A DNA stretch of 64,000 bases from Haloarcula sp. H-GB4 (GTDB lineage Archaea > Halobacteriota > Halobacteria > Halobacteriales > Haloarculaceae): positions 1,240,001 through 1,304,000 of the forward strand of contig NZ_JAVDDX010000001.1 in assembly GCF_030848575.1 (NCBI RefSeq). Reading direction: 5' to 3'. Below the pieces are notes generated by a model. That model was not told where the DNA came from and did no database searches. It saw nothing but the letters and a program-made list of their open reading frames with translations. Both the position numbers and the translations under genes were made by a program. Positions 1 through 9,464 of this stretch are shown here, piece by piece. Each line of letters begins with the position of its first letter. The stretch's first letter is position 1.

Positions 1-882
1 ATTAAGCTGCTCGAACAACGCTATCCGGATTTCACAGCGAACCACAGGCGGCAATCCTCCAGCGATCTCGCAAACAGGATTATCGAGGAGAACGATGCTG
101 GCGCAAGTCCTGCCGACGTGTTCATGTCCGTCGATGCCGGCTCGCTCGGTGCGGTGGCAAACGCTGGCGCGACTACGAGCCTCCCTGAAGAGTCGCTTTC
201 GACAGTCCCCGACGCGTACCAAGACAGCGAGGGTCGCTGGGTGGGCATCGCTGGTCGAGCCCGAGCAATTCCGTACAACACGAACCAGATTTCCGACTCC
301 GATATTCCGTCGTCGGTGCAGGAGTTCCCCGAGGCGGCCGCCCTCGAAAACAGCATGGGCTGGGCGCCGAGCTACGGCGCGTTCCAATCGTTCATCACCG
401 CGATGCGACTCATTCGCGGTGACGACGAGACGATGTCGTGGCTTCAGGCGATGCAGGACCATGGTATCAGCACCTACGATGACGAGTTCCGCGTCTCCAA
501 TTCCTGTGCTGACGGGGAACTGGCCGCCGGCTTCGCCAACCACTACTACACGCTTCGGGTCCAGTCTGCGCGCGAAAGCTCGCCGATCGGCCTCGCGTTC
601 ACCGAGGGCGACGCTGGCGCACTCGTCAACGTCTCGGGTCTCGAAATCATCAACGGAACCGACAACGCGGACCTGGCGTCGAACTTCGTCCGGCACGTCC
701 TCTCGGCGGAGGCACAGGAGTTCTTCGCCACCCGGACGTTCGCGTATCCGATGATTCCGGGTGTCGCACCGGTTGGTGACCTGCCGCGCATCGACGAACT
801 AAATCCGCCAGAGATCAACCTGACCGAACTGGCTGACGTGGCCGGAACCGTTGACTTATTGCGAGACGCTGGCGTCCTCTAA
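1..882 (+). CDS. Fe(III)-type ABC transporter substrate-binding protein (5' end missing)
   Basis: The reading frame is open from the first base, so the signal peptide and N-terminus lie outside the window; 293 residues remain. The visible part is the body of an extracellular solute-binding protein of the bacterial FbpA/iron class. It has a phrase typical of that family, GRARAIPYNT, near residues 84-93, and adjacent tyrosines (HYY, about 181-183) at the place where FbpA-like proteins bind Fe(III). The next two genes are a fused permease and an ATPase, separated by 1 bp and overlapping by 1 bp, which completes a ferric-ion importer. The protein would act outside the membrane, delivering ligand to the permease. 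Thiamine or another small-anion ligand cannot be excluded from sequence alone. Confidence 0.85.
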   Translation: MKLLEQRYPDFTANHRRQSSSDLANRIIEENDAGASPADVFMSVDAGSLGAVANAGATTSLPEESLSTVPDAYQDSEGRWVGIAGRARAIPYNTNQISDSDIPSSVQEFPEAAALENSMGWAPSYGAFQSFITAMRLIRGDDETMSWLQAMQDHGISTYDDEFRVSNSCADGELAAGFANHYYTLRVQSARESSPIGLAFTEGDAGALVNVSGLEIINGTDNADLASNFVRHVLSAEAQEFFATRTFAYPMIPGVAPVGDLPRIDELNPPEINLTELADVAGTVDLLRDAGVL

Positions 883-883
883 T

Positions 884-2506
884 ATGGGCACAAAAGACCG
901 GTACGAGCGGCTTCGGGAGCAGGCGACGACGTCGGAACGAGACTCGTCGCCGCACACGCTGCTCGCAGTGGTCTCACTGGCAATCTCGCTGCTGTTACTG
1001 GCGCCGCTGGTGTGGGTGTTTCTCCGGGCGGGCGAAATTGAGTTCGCACGTGCGGTCGAACTGTTGACGAGCGATACGACCGTCTCGGTGACGCTGAACA
1101 CACTGGCGCTGGTGACTGGCGTCACTGTCGCATCGATTCTCATCGGCGTTCCGCTGGCGATTCTCACCGCCCAGACGGATCTGCCGTTCAAGCGGTTCTG
1201 GACGATTACGTCCGCGCTACCGTTGGTCGTCCCGAGTTACATCGGGGCCTTCGCGTTCGTCTCGGCGTTTGGCCCCCGTGGCGTCCTCGCCGACCTGCTC
1301 TCGCCGCTCGGAATCGAGCAAATTCCGACGATATACGGCCTACACGGCGCGATACTTGTGCTGACGCTGTTTACGTACCCGTACGTGTTTTTGACTACGC
1401 GCGCGTCGCTGCTGTCGTTCGACGGAACCGTCGTTGAGGCTGCCCGGACACTGAACCACACCCGCTGGGAGGCGTTCCGCCGCGTCACGTTGCCTCAGAT
1501 CGCACCAGGAATCGCCGCTGGCGCGCTGCTGGTGGCGCTGTATGCGCTTTCCGACTTCGGGACACCAGCGATTATGCAGTACGACGTGTTCACTCGGATG
1601 ATCTACAACGAGTTCGGTGCTCGCCGGCTTGACTACGCCTCCGTGCTCTCGATGTTATTGCTCGTGATGGCGATTGGCATCCTCGCGGTTGAGTCCCGCC
1701 TCAGCGCCGGGCGGGACGGTGCTTACGTCAGCAGCGGCTCGCACCGGCCCGGACTCATCAGGCTCGGCTACTGGAAAGCCCCAGCACTGCTGTTTTGCGG
1801 TGCTATTGCGTCACTGTGTCTGGTGTTGCCCATCGGTATCCTGCTCCAGTGGCTCCTGCGCTCCGGCACGGGATACAGCGGCGGTGGCTTCGCGTTCGAA
1901 GCGTCTTACGCCTGGAACTCAGTCGGTCTCGCTGCCGCCGCGGCCGCTATTTGTGTCGTGGCGGCGCTCCCGATAGCGTATCTCTCCGCACGCGGCACGT
2001 CAGGTGTCTCGTCGCTTCCCGAGCGGGCTACGTACGTCGGCTACGCCGTCCCCGGTGTCGTGCTTGGCCTGGCGCTGGTGTACCTTGGCCTCCGATACGT
2101 CCCCTTCCTGTACCAGAGCGTCATCCTGCTGGTGTTCGCCTACGTGATTCGGTTCCTTCCGCAGGCTGTCGGGGCGACCGAATCCTCAATTCTCCAAGTT
2201 GACCCGAGCTACATCGAAGCAGCGCGGTCGCTGGGCTATCACCCGCTCTCGGCATTTCGGAAAGTCGTCTTGCCGCTCGTTGCCCCGGGTATCGCCGCCG
2301 GAGCGGCACTGGTGTTCCTGACGACCATGAAGGAATTGCCGGCAACGCTGATGTTACGCCCGACGGGCTTCGAAACCTTCGTCACGTACATCTGGCTCGT
2401 CCAGGGTGCCGGCTACTATGGACAGGCGGCGGTCCCGGCTCTCGTGCTCGTCGGCCTTTCCGGGCTCTCCATGCTGGTCATTCTTCGACGGGAGGACACA
2501 AGCTAA
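884..2506 (+). CDS. Iron ABC transporter permease, two fused permease domains
   Basis: This 540-residue integral membrane protein looks like FbpB/SfuB. Two homologous BPD-type permease halves lie in one chain, each ending in an EAA loop that contacts the ATPase: EAARTLNHTRWEAF near residue 184 and EAARSLGYHPLSAF near residue 445, both followed by LP-x-APG. I use the ATG at 884, one base after the stop of the binding protein. An upstream in-frame TTG at 851 would overlap that gene for no reason. It forms the channel of the ferric importer with the neighbouring genes. Confidence 0.9.
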   Translation: MGTKDRYERLREQATTSERDSSPHTLLAVVSLAISLLLLAPLVWVFLRAGEIEFARAVELLTSDTTVSVTLNTLALVTGVTVASILIGVPLAILTAQTDLPFKRFWTITSALPLVVPSYIGAFAFVSAFGPRGVLADLLSPLGIEQIPTIYGLHGAILVLTLFTYPYVFLTTRASLLSFDGTVVEAARTLNHTRWEAFRRVTLPQIAPGIAAGALLVALYALSDFGTPAIMQYDVFTRMIYNEFGARRLDYASVLSMLLLVMAIGILAVESRLSAGRDGAYVSSGSHRPGLIRLGYWKAPALLFCGAIASLCLVLPIGILLQWLLRSGTGYSGGGFAFEASYAWNSVGLAAAAAAICVVAALPIAYLSARGTSGVSSLPERATYVGYAVPGVVLGLALVYLGLRYVPFLYQSVILLVFAYVIRFLPQAVGATESSILQVDPSYIEAARSLGYHPLSAFRKVVLPLVAPGIAAGAALVFLTTMKELPATLMLRPTGFETFVTYIWLVQGAGYYGQAAVPALVLVGLSGLSMLVILRREDTS

Positions 2507-3636
2507 TGTCTCGACAAACACGCACACAGCAAACATCGGACTTCGACGACGTGGACGCAGCGGTGGCAAACCCAAACCGGACTGTCCTCGAACTGGACGA
2601 TGTTTCCAAGGACTACGGTCACGAAGTCGCCGTCGAGAACCTCTCGCTCGACGTGAACGACGGCGAACTGCTGACACTGCTGGGGCCGTCCGGCTGCGGG
2701 AAGACGACAACGCTCCGGATGATTGCCGGGCTGGAACGCCCCTCTGACGGGCAGATATCGATCGCCGATGAAGTCATCGCCGACGGTTCCTCGTTCCGGA
2801 AGCCCGAGGAACGAAACGTCGGTATCGTCTTTCAGGACTACGCGCTGTTCCCGCATCTCACCGTCGCCGAGAACATCGCTTTCGGCCTGACCGAGATGGA
2901 AGAAGACGCCGTCGCGGAACGGGTCGACGAACTGCTCGAACTGGTCGACCTCTCGGCCCATCACGACAAGATGCCGAGCCAGCTTTCCGGCGGCCAGCAA
3001 CAACGCGTCGCGCTCGCCCGTTCGCTGGCCCCGGAGCCGGATGTCCTCCTGCTCGACGAGCCGTTCTCGAATCTGGACGTGCGCCTGCGCGTCGAGATGC
3101 GCGAGGAGGTCCGCAAAATCCTCAAGCGAGCCGGCGTCACCGCCATCTCCGTGACCCACGACCAAGAGGAAGCGCTGTCGATAAGCGACCGCGTCGCCAT
3201 CATGAACGACGGAACCATCGCCCAGATCGGCGACCCAGCAGAGGTGTTCGAAAACCCCGAGAGTCGCTTCGTCGCGAGCTTCCTCGGCCAAGCGAGTTTC
3301 CTCTCGGCCCGGGTGACCAACGACCGCATCGAGACGGGGCTGGGCTCGTTCGATGTCGAGTTGCTGAACGGGCCGGTCGAGGCGTACAACGGCGCGATGG
3401 TCGACGTACTCGTCCGACCTGATGACCTGCAGGCGATGCCGACAAACGAGTCCAAAGCCGATGGCTACGTCGTCCACCGCCAGTACAACGGCCCTTCGTT
3501 CGTCTATCGGGTCGAACTCCACAGCGGCGACGTCGTCCACTGCATGCACAACCACGTCGAGACGTTCGAACCGGGCCAACCCGTCGAGGTTGACCTGACC
3601 GCTGACCACGACCTGGCCTGGTATCCGACGGAATGA
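2506..3636 (+). CDS. Iron/spermidine-type ABC transporter ATP-binding protein
   Basis: A 376-residue ABC ATPase of the FbpC/PotA class energises the import complex encoded just upstream. Walker A (GPSGCGKTT), signature (LSGGQQQR), Walker B (VLLLDEP) and switch histidine (VTHD) are all intact. A C-terminal TOBE-like regulatory region follows residue 250. The ATG overlaps the permease stop by one base (TAATG), so translation is probably coupled. The 3' end overlaps the next gene, a glycosyltransferase, by four bases. Confidence 0.92.
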   Translation: MSRQTRTQQTSDFDDVDAAVANPNRTVLELDDVSKDYGHEVAVENLSLDVNDGELLTLLGPSGCGKTTTLRMIAGLERPSDGQISIADEVIADGSSFRKPEERNVGIVFQDYALFPHLTVAENIAFGLTEMEEDAVAERVDELLELVDLSAHHDKMPSQLSGGQQQRVALARSLAPEPDVLLLDEPFSNLDVRLRVEMREEVRKILKRAGVTAISVTHDQEEALSISDRVAIMNDGTIAQIGDPAEVFENPESRFVASFLGQASFLSARVTNDRIETGLGSFDVELLNGPVEAYNGAMVDVLVRPDDLQAMPTNESKADGYVVHRQYNGPSFVYRVELHSGDVVHCMHNHVETFEPGQPVEVDLTADHDLAWYPTE

Positions 3637-5639
3637 AGCGACTGCGCCAGCCGGGGGTACAGGCGGGGCTGGTGGCACTGCTCGGTGGGCTCATCGTTTT
3701 TACGCTCGCACACGTCGTTTTTCCGCACCACACCACTAACCACGATGAGGGTGTCTACCTCCAGCAGGCCGCGATGTTGCTGGAGGGGCAACTGTTCATG
3801 TACCCGCCAGTCGAGGAGGCGTTCCGACCATGGTTTTTCGTAGCCGACGGCGGACGGCTGTATCCGAAGTACGCGCCGGTTCCGGCGGCGATGTTCGCCG
3901 TCGGGAAGCTACTCGGCGGGTACCGCGTCGCGCTCGGCCTGATTGGGACTGGGGTCCTAGCGCTGACATACCACACCGTCCGCGAGGCGTTCGATGCACG
4001 AACGGGGGTGATAGCGACCGTCCTCATGCTCGGGTCGCCGCTCTTTCTCATCGACGCCTCGGTGTTCCTTTCGTATGTCCCGGCGGCGCTCTGGAACCTT
4101 GGATTCGCCGCAGCGTATCTCCACGCCGACCGGACCGGGAGCCGAAAGACGGCAGCCTGTGCCGGGCTCTCGATTGGCGTTGCTTTCTTTGCGCGGCCCT
4201 ACACCGCCGTGCTGTTTGCGACGCCGTTCATCATCCACGCGCTGTGGTCGCTCCGGGCGCGCGACCCGGCGCGGTTCACGCGCCTGTCGCTGACTGCCGT
4301 CGGCGGGCTCACCGGCGTCGGCGCGACGCTCGTGTACAACCGCACTGTTACCGGCTCTGCCATGCTGTTCCCGTACGAGGTGTTCGCCCCGGAGGACGGG
4401 CCAGGCTTTGGCTACCGTGAGATTCTGGGCTACTCACGGGAGTTCACGCCAGCGATGTCTCTGGACGCGAACGCCGAACTCCTCTGGAAGCTTGCCACAC
4501 AGTGGGTCGTCGCCGGTCCGCTGGGAACAATAGCGGCTGCCGCCGGGCTCGGGGCCATCGTGCGCCGCGGGATAGACAGCCGACAGGCGGCGCTGGCCGG
4601 CGTCCTCCTGACGGTCCCGCTCGGCAACGGCTACTTCTGGGGCACGGTAAACATGCTCGGCGACCTCTCGGACCCGACAGACGGTCTGGTAACCTTTCTG
4701 GGGCCGTTCTACCACGTCGATATGCTCGTCCCGCTGACGGCGTTCGGTGCCGTCGGCGTCGTTGCCGTTGCCCGGTGGACGCGGCAGTTGGTAACCGAGC
4801 GGATCAGCGCCGACCGTGTTCGCCCAGTCCTGCTCGCGGTGGCGCTCTGTGGCGCGGCGGTAGGCGGCGGCGCGGCCGTCACGACGGCGGCCGACCCGGT
4901 CTCAGCTAACTATGAAGTGACTCAGCAGTTCGAACAGGCCTACGAGCCGTTCGAGGAGCGGGACCTCGACAACAGTCTCGTCTTGCTCCCGACACCATAC
5001 GGCGACTGGCTCAATCATCCGTTCCAGTCGGTCCGCAACGACCCGGGCTTCGACGGCGACACTGTCTATGCGATGCAACACCGCCAGTTCGACGTGGTCG
5101 ACGCCTACCCAGACCGGAACTATTACCGCTACGTGTTCCGCGGCGAGTGGGTCCCGTATCTGGGGCTGCCCGTCGAGCCGCGACTCCAGCCGGTGTCTGT
5201 GGCGGCGGGCCAGACGGTCCGGACGGACGTATCGGCGTCAGTTCCAGAGCAGGCTGCGCTGGTCTCGATACGGCTCACAAGCGAGGGTGAGAACGACTAC
5301 GCGACGGTTACTGGCGCTGACAGGCTGGATTTGCAACTCTCGACTGATCGGAACCGGACGCGGCTCACCGGCGATGGCATCGACGAGCAGGTCGGCGTGC
5401 CGACGCCAGAAGACGGGTCGGTCACGCTCATCATGTTCGTCGACTACGGCACCGGCGCAGGGTTCGAATACCGGGCGGAACTCCCGGTTGCACAGGCGGA
5501 CGACAGCGTCCGGGCACTGACGCCGCGGCTCGAAGTGTGTAAGGACCAGCGCCGCTGCGGCGGCGAAGCAGCCTACGTCCCGGGCACGCATCGCGACGGA
5601 ATCAGCATGAACGCAACCACCACAACCGAAGATACGTGA
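3633..5639 (+). CDS. GT39/ArnT-like membrane glycosyltransferase
   Basis: This is a 668-residue polytopic membrane protein. The first outward loop carries HDEG followed by an aromatic-rich stretch, the arrangement of the catalytic acid in GT-C enzymes (PMT/ArnT class) that use polyprenyl-phosphate sugars. About ten hydrophobic helices run to about residue 430. A soluble domain of about 230 residues follows, with paired cysteines (CKDQRRC) near the end. The gene overlaps the upstream ABC ATPase by four bases (ATGA), although no functional link with iron uptake is known to me. The family call comes from the topology and the acidic motif; acceptor and sugar are unknown. Confidence 0.7.
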   Translation: MKRLRQPGVQAGLVALLGGLIVFTLAHVVFPHHTTNHDEGVYLQQAAMLLEGQLFMYPPVEEAFRPWFFVADGGRLYPKYAPVPAAMFAVGKLLGGYRVALGLIGTGVLALTYHTVREAFDARTGVIATVLMLGSPLFLIDASVFLSYVPAALWNLGFAAAYLHADRTGSRKTAACAGLSIGVAFFARPYTAVLFATPFIIHALWSLRARDPARFTRLSLTAVGGLTGVGATLVYNRTVTGSAMLFPYEVFAPEDGPGFGYREILGYSREFTPAMSLDANAELLWKLATQWVVAGPLGTIAAAAGLGAIVRRGIDSRQAALAGVLLTVPLGNGYFWGTVNMLGDLSDPTDGLVTFLGPFYHVDMLVPLTAFGAVGVVAVARWTRQLVTERISADRVRPVLLAVALCGAAVGGGAAVTTAADPVSANYEVTQQFEQAYEPFEERDLDNSLVLLPTPYGDWLNHPFQSVRNDPGFDGDTVYAMQHRQFDVVDAYPDRNYYRYVFRGEWVPYLGLPVEPRLQPVSVAAGQTVRTDVSASVPEQAALVSIRLTSEGENDYATVTGADRLDLQLSTDRNRTRLTGDGIDEQVGVPTPEDGSVTLIMFVDYGTGAGFEYRAELPVAQADDSVRALTPRLEVCKDQRRCGGEAAYVPGTHRDGISMNATTTTEDT

Positions 5640-5648
5640 AACCCATCG

Positions 5649-6233
5649 ATGACTGACTACGAACTCACCAGACGTGATGCGTTGAAAGCACTCGGCGCGG
5701 CGGGTGTCACTGTCGCCGGCGGCGCGGCGGCGCTCGCTTGGGACAGATCAGGAGACGACGATACTGCCGATTCAGCCGAGGACGGCACTGGCAGGTCTGA
5801 ATCGGAGTTCGGCGACCACGAGCGCGAGGCGTATCGCGCCGTCGCCGCTATTGTCTACCCGAGCGAGGTAGCGGGCGTACAGGAGTTTGTCGACAGCTAC
5901 GTCGCCGGGCGGGTCGAGGCAGACCCAGAGCGGGCGACAGAAATGGCGAGTGCCGTTGCGGATCTGGACGCCTACACCCGAGAATGGGAGGACACCGTCT
6001 TCACTGCGCTAGACACAGAAACACAGGAAGAAACGCTACGAGGAATGGGTGTCAGTGTCTCCGATCCGGACCCACATGGCGACCCGCGGCACCGCGTACG
6101 CTACTACCTCGTCAACGACCTCCTGTTCGCGCTGTACAGTTCACCGACCGGCGGCGAGCTTGTCGGTATCGAGAATCCGCAGGGCTACCCCGGCGGCACA
6201 AGTAGCTACCAGCAACCACCGAGCGACCGGTGA
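5649..6233 (+). CDS. Gluconate 2-dehydrogenase subunit 3 family protein, Tat-exported
   Basis: A 194-residue protein begins with a twin-arginine signal (TRRDALKALGAAG) and then has the conserved body of the gluconate 2-dehydrogenase subunit 3 family (AYRAVAAIVYPSEV near residue 60; YYLVNDLLFALYSSPTGG near 150). Such small subunits normally accompany a GMC-type flavoprotein and help export the complex. No GMC oxidoreductase or cytochrome subunit lies within this window. The gene follows the glycosyltransferase by 9 bp and faces a convergent gene. The partner must be elsewhere or absent. Confidence 0.75.
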   Translation: MTDYELTRRDALKALGAAGVTVAGGAAALAWDRSGDDDTADSAEDGTGRSESEFGDHEREAYRAVAAIVYPSEVAGVQEFVDSYVAGRVEADPERATEMASAVADLDAYTREWEDTVFTALDTETQEETLRGMGVSVSDPDPHGDPRHRVRYYLVNDLLFALYSSPTGGELVGIENPQGYPGGTSSYQQPPSDR

Positions 6234-6263
6234 GCCGGCTCCCGTCACCGATTTCTTGCTGGG

Positions 6264-6977
6264 TTACCGGAACCGCTCTTCCAGCGCCACCCGAACGATA
6301 GACTTTGCGATGGCGGCCCCGCCGGAGAACGGGTCGAGTTTCGTCTCGCCTTTCCGCTCGTCGTACTCGATAGGACGCTCACGCACGTCGTACCCCCGCA
6401 TCAGCGGCCGCATGAGGAGTTCAGCCGAGAGTCCGGTGTTCTCAGTCCAGACGATTTTCTGGAGGACCTCACGGCGGTAGGCGCGCATTCCAGTGGTCGT
6501 GTCGTGGACGCGCTTGCCCATGAGTACGCTCGCGAGTAGCGCGAACAGTTCGTTCCCCAGTTTGTTCATCGCAGGCATCTGTTCAGCCCCGTAGTACAGC
6601 CGGTCGCCGCTGACAACGTCGGCCCCGTCGTTTATTTCCGCGAGGAAGTCAGGCAGACGTTCCATCGGATACGTGTCGTCACAGTCCGTCGTGACGACGA
6701 CCGGCCGATCCGGTGTCAGCACGGCTTCGCGGACCGCCACGCCGTACCCCTGCGGTTCCTGTTCGGTGACTGTCGCACCGTGGTCGCGGGCAATCTCCGG
6801 TGTCCGGTCGCTGGACCCATCAACACAGACGACCTCTGCACGCCCGTCAGTTACTGTCGCGATATCGTCGAGAACAGTGCCGATCGCTTCTTCCTCGTTG
6901 TACGTCCCCATAACGACAGCGAGGTCGTCGAACGTGTAGCCGGCCGGTTCTTCGGCCCGCGAACCCTGAATAGCCAT
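6264..6977 (-). CDS. GT2 polyprenyl-phosphate hexose transferase-like glycosyltransferase
   Basis: This 237-residue GT-A fold enzyme resembles haloarchaeal dolichyl-phosphate hexose transferases. It has the nucleotide-binding opening VVMGTYNEEEAIG, the VDGSSDRT element and a metal-binding DCDDTYP in place of the common DxD. No membrane anchor is obvious. It would transfer a hexose from a nucleotide sugar to a polyprenyl phosphate at the inner membrane face, feeding glycoprotein or S-layer glycosylation. It is transcribed alone on the minus strand; a TATA-like stretch lies near 7005-7018. Confidence 0.75.
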   Translation of the reverse strand: MAIQGSRAEEPAGYTFDDLAVVMGTYNEEEAIGTVLDDIATVTDGRAEVVCVDGSSDRTPEIARDHGATVTEQEPQGYGVAVREAVLTPDRPVVVTTDCDDTYPMERLPDFLAEINDGADVVSGDRLYYGAEQMPAMNKLGNELFALLASVLMGKRVHDTTTGMRAYRREVLQKIVWTENTGLSAELLMRPLMRGYDVRERPIEYDERKGETKLDPFSGGAAIAKSIVRVALEERFR

Positions 6978-7026
6978 TGCTCATCCGTCAGAACCCACGG
7001 TTCTTGAATGTTTAGGTTTGCCAAAA

Positions 7027-7803
7027 TCAGTGATCGGCGAGATACGTCTCTAACGGGGTGGAATCCACCCAGAGATGCGTAAACAGATCTCTTGCCCATG
7101 AAATGGCGCTGTCCGCTTCGGATATAATCTTCGCTGACGGCCAGGCCCCGTCGAGTTCTGGAAGCGTCAGGATCATCCAGTCATCGGCGACAGCGAGTGC
7201 GTACGGGACCGGTGTGACACGAACGGTCGTCTCCTCGTATCGATCTGTATCCAGTGAGACGTCCTCCTTGCCGAGCATCTCGTCGACGACAGCACAGCTC
7301 ACCACCAGCCTCGAATCAGAGCTGTCTGGCATCGCAGCCTCGTACTCAGGGTGGTAGACGGGCGAGACAACGTCACAACTGGAGACGTTCTCAACGCGGG
7401 TGACGACTTCGCGGACGGGGCGGTTGATATCGGTCTGTGTACTACGGATGACCGTGTATTCGTCGAGTTCAGGCAGGCGACACCGGAACGGCTGTGGCAG
7501 CACTGACGTATCGTGGGACTCCCAGTACTGGGGAGCCATAGCGAAGAGTTCCTCAAGGCGCTGCTGGCGGTGGATCGTATCTGCAACCAGACGGCCGGTG
7601 CCGGTAAGTTGCCACCCGTCATCCATCGAGGTGACCAGACCGCGGCCTTCGAGGTTCGAAAGCGCATCATAGATCGCTGACTCGCTCGCAGTAACTGCTG
7701 ACAGCAGTTCGTTGGTGGCCTTGGCTCCGGGACACAGTGAACCGATGATATCCGTCCGGACAGACGACGTTCGGACGTACTGAATAAGCGATTCTACGCC
7801 CAT
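7027..7803 (-). CDS. FilR1-like winged-helix transcriptional regulator
   Basis: This 258-residue protein starts with a winged helix (about 15-75) whose recognition region reads LLSAVTASESAIYDALSNLEGRGLV. The remaining 170 residues match the organisation of archaeal FilR1-type regulators: a middle domain with repeated acidic segments that probably binds a ligand. It lies 49 bp upstream of the glycosyltransferase, in the same direction, but each could have its own promoter. The effector is unknown. Confidence 0.7.
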   Translation of the reverse strand: MGVESLIQYVRTSSVRTDIIGSLCPGAKATNELLSAVTASESAIYDALSNLEGRGLVTSMDDGWQLTGTGRLVADTIHRQQRLEELFAMAPQYWESHDTSVLPQPFRCRLPELDEYTVIRSTQTDINRPVREVVTRVENVSSCDVVSPVYHPEYEAAMPDSSDSRLVVSCAVVDEMLGKEDVSLDTDRYEETTVRVTPVPYALAVADDWMILTLPELDGAWPSAKIISEADSAISWARDLFTHLWVDSTPLETYLADH

Positions 7804-8233
7804 ACTGTCCCCATATACTGTAGGTCATATTTTTCGCACATATCAGTTTCCATTTGTAATGGAATCTTCTTCGACTGGAACACTATTCTCTCGGACACTG
7901 GATATTATTGCAGCCAATGTGTCCATCTTTTTTACCGCTTACGACGAAGACACTGTTGCTGTCCACGTACGACCACGTCCCCGCTGAACGCAATGGAGCA
8001 CGTTGGTCTCGTGGAATTGCCACGTTCGGGCCCGGCGATATCGTGCCTCTGACATACTTCGCCAGCCCGAAGGGTCATGCAATCACCGTGGGTTGCCCGC
8101 CCACGGTGCTCATTGTCTCCGCTGTCAACTCGTCCAGCCGTGCCCGTTTATTATGGACTGCTGTCTCTCGTTTCCGGACCGACCGTCTACAATCGGGCAG
8201 CAATCGCGAGAAGCACCACAGCCGACTATCTGA
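7804..8233. other. 430-bp intergenic stretch without a recognisable gene
   Basis: The stretch separates two minus-strand regulator genes. The first 60 bases are AT-rich and hold the promoter of the FilR1-like gene (TATA-like element near 7826-7834). Plus-strand open frames here show no family resemblance and lack the acidic composition of real genes nearby. The only clear structure is the hairpin at 8084-8108. Confidence 0.5.
8084..8108. repeat. Perfect 9-bp inverted repeat with 7-nt loop
   Basis: CACCGTGGG at 8084-8092 pairs perfectly with CCCACGGTG at 8100-8108 around the loop TTGCCCG. It could be the stem of a small RNA, a transcript end, or a remnant of a mobile element. No U-run follows on either strand, so a classic terminator is not indicated. 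Confidence 0.55.
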
Positions 8234-9286
8234 TCAGTTCTCGGGCGGTTCGTCCGTTCCGATTCGGATCTCGTACGCTTCGATATCCTCGAACGCAGCG
8301 ACCTGTCCACCGACCTCGACCGGCCCCTCTGCCGTTTCGACGACCAGCGTCGCGACCTCGCGGTTCGAACTGAACGATGCCTGGTCCACTTTGCCTTCGA
8401 CGACCCGGTGGTCGCCCGTCTCCACATCCCGACCCTCGATAGTCGCGTAGAACTCCCCGTCCAGCGTCACCAGATCGGAGATACAGCGCCTGATTGTCCC
8501 GTAGCGGCGCGGGAACGGCAGCCCCTCCCCGTCACTGGCAATCGTTTCGGCCGTCGTCCACAGCACCGTGTTGAGGAACCCGGACACCAGAAACCCGAGT
8601 TCCGACCGATTGAAGATGACGCCGTATCGGTCCGTGTCACCACGGACGCTCTCGCGGGTGGCGTACATCGAGTAGTTCCCGTCGGCGACAGCGACGACCG
8701 GTGTCGTGATACCGCGACGAGCCTTCACCGTGGTCGCGATGGATTCATAATCGAATCGCGCCGGGTCGGGGGCATCTACGCCCGGCGAAATGAGGATCTC
8801 GATAGCGATGCCGGACTGCTTCCGGCTTGCCAGTCTGTCTTCGAATCGCTCTAACAGAGCCGGGGTCAGCGATAGCGTCAGTTCATACTCGGCCGTCTCG
8901 ATGATGTCTTCGAGATACCGGAGTATCGTCGGCCGAGATTTGACGAGCGAGACAGCTTCGGGCTCTCGGGCGGGTGCCGTGTAGCGCGAGGACAGGTCGT
9001 CAACGAGATCATCAAGCGAATCCTGTATTCCCTCGAACGCTTCCCGCGGGTCGATAGCTAGGACCTTCATCGGCCGGGATTCCTTGAGTTCGACCAGCCC
9101 GACATCGCTGAGGCTCCGAACCGTATCGTACACCCGGGGCTGTGGAATGTCCGTATTCTCCGATATCTCCGACGCTGTCAGCTCACCGTGTTGCAGCACG
9201 GCCAGGTAGGCTGAAATCTCGTACTCGCCGAGATTGAACCGCGCAATTACCTGTTCGAGCGATGCTTCCAAGTCGTCACTAGACAT
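8234..9286 (-). CDS. TrmB-family sugar-responsive transcriptional regulator (1)
   Basis: A 350-residue TrmB-type regulator. The N-terminal winged helix (about 10-80; NTDIPQPRVYDTVRSL is the recognition helix) is followed by a short coiled linker and a sugar-binding regulatory domain with SLTPALLERF and a C-terminal beta-rich part. TrmB proteins control sugar transport and glycolysis or gluconeogenesis in archaea. The gene lies 178 bp downstream of a sugar-binding lipoprotein gene in the same direction, which suggests it senses that transporter's ligand. A paralogue sits at 18567-19643. Confidence 0.88.
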   Translation of the reverse strand: MSSDDLEASLEQVIARFNLGEYEISAYLAVLQHGELTASEISENTDIPQPRVYDTVRSLSDVGLVELKESRPMKVLAIDPREAFEGIQDSLDDLVDDLSSRYTAPAREPEAVSLVKSRPTILRYLEDIIETAEYELTLSLTPALLERFEDRLASRKQSGIAIEILISPGVDAPDPARFDYESIATTVKARRGITTPVVAVADGNYSMYATRESVRGDTDRYGVIFNRSELGFLVSGFLNTVLWTTAETIASDGEGLPFPRRYGTIRRCISDLVTLDGEFYATIEGRDVETGDHRVVEGKVDQASFSSNREVATLVVETAEGPVEVGGQVAAFEDIEAYEIRIGTDEPPEN

Positions 9287-9464
9287 AGTGGGGCGTTTGC
9301 GAGTCGAGTACTAAGAACTTCGGCACTCTCTTCAGCAGACACTTTCAGGATCAGTCACACGCGTATCCGCTACTGTTCGTCGCCTTGTCACAGCGGCCGC
9401 CTACCGCTGCAGACTCCGATTGTTCGAGCTGCCACGAGAAAAAACTGCGCGCTATCGGTGCGTT

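Noticed and set aside
7908..8450. Plus-strand frame covering the 430-bp gap
   Set aside because: It overlaps the TrmB gene, has no acidic halophile composition and resembles no family.
9287..9464. Canonical TrmB operator TACT(N7-8)GAGTA
   Set aside because: GAGTACTAAG occurs near the TrmB gene start, but half-sites are not in the correct order or spacing.
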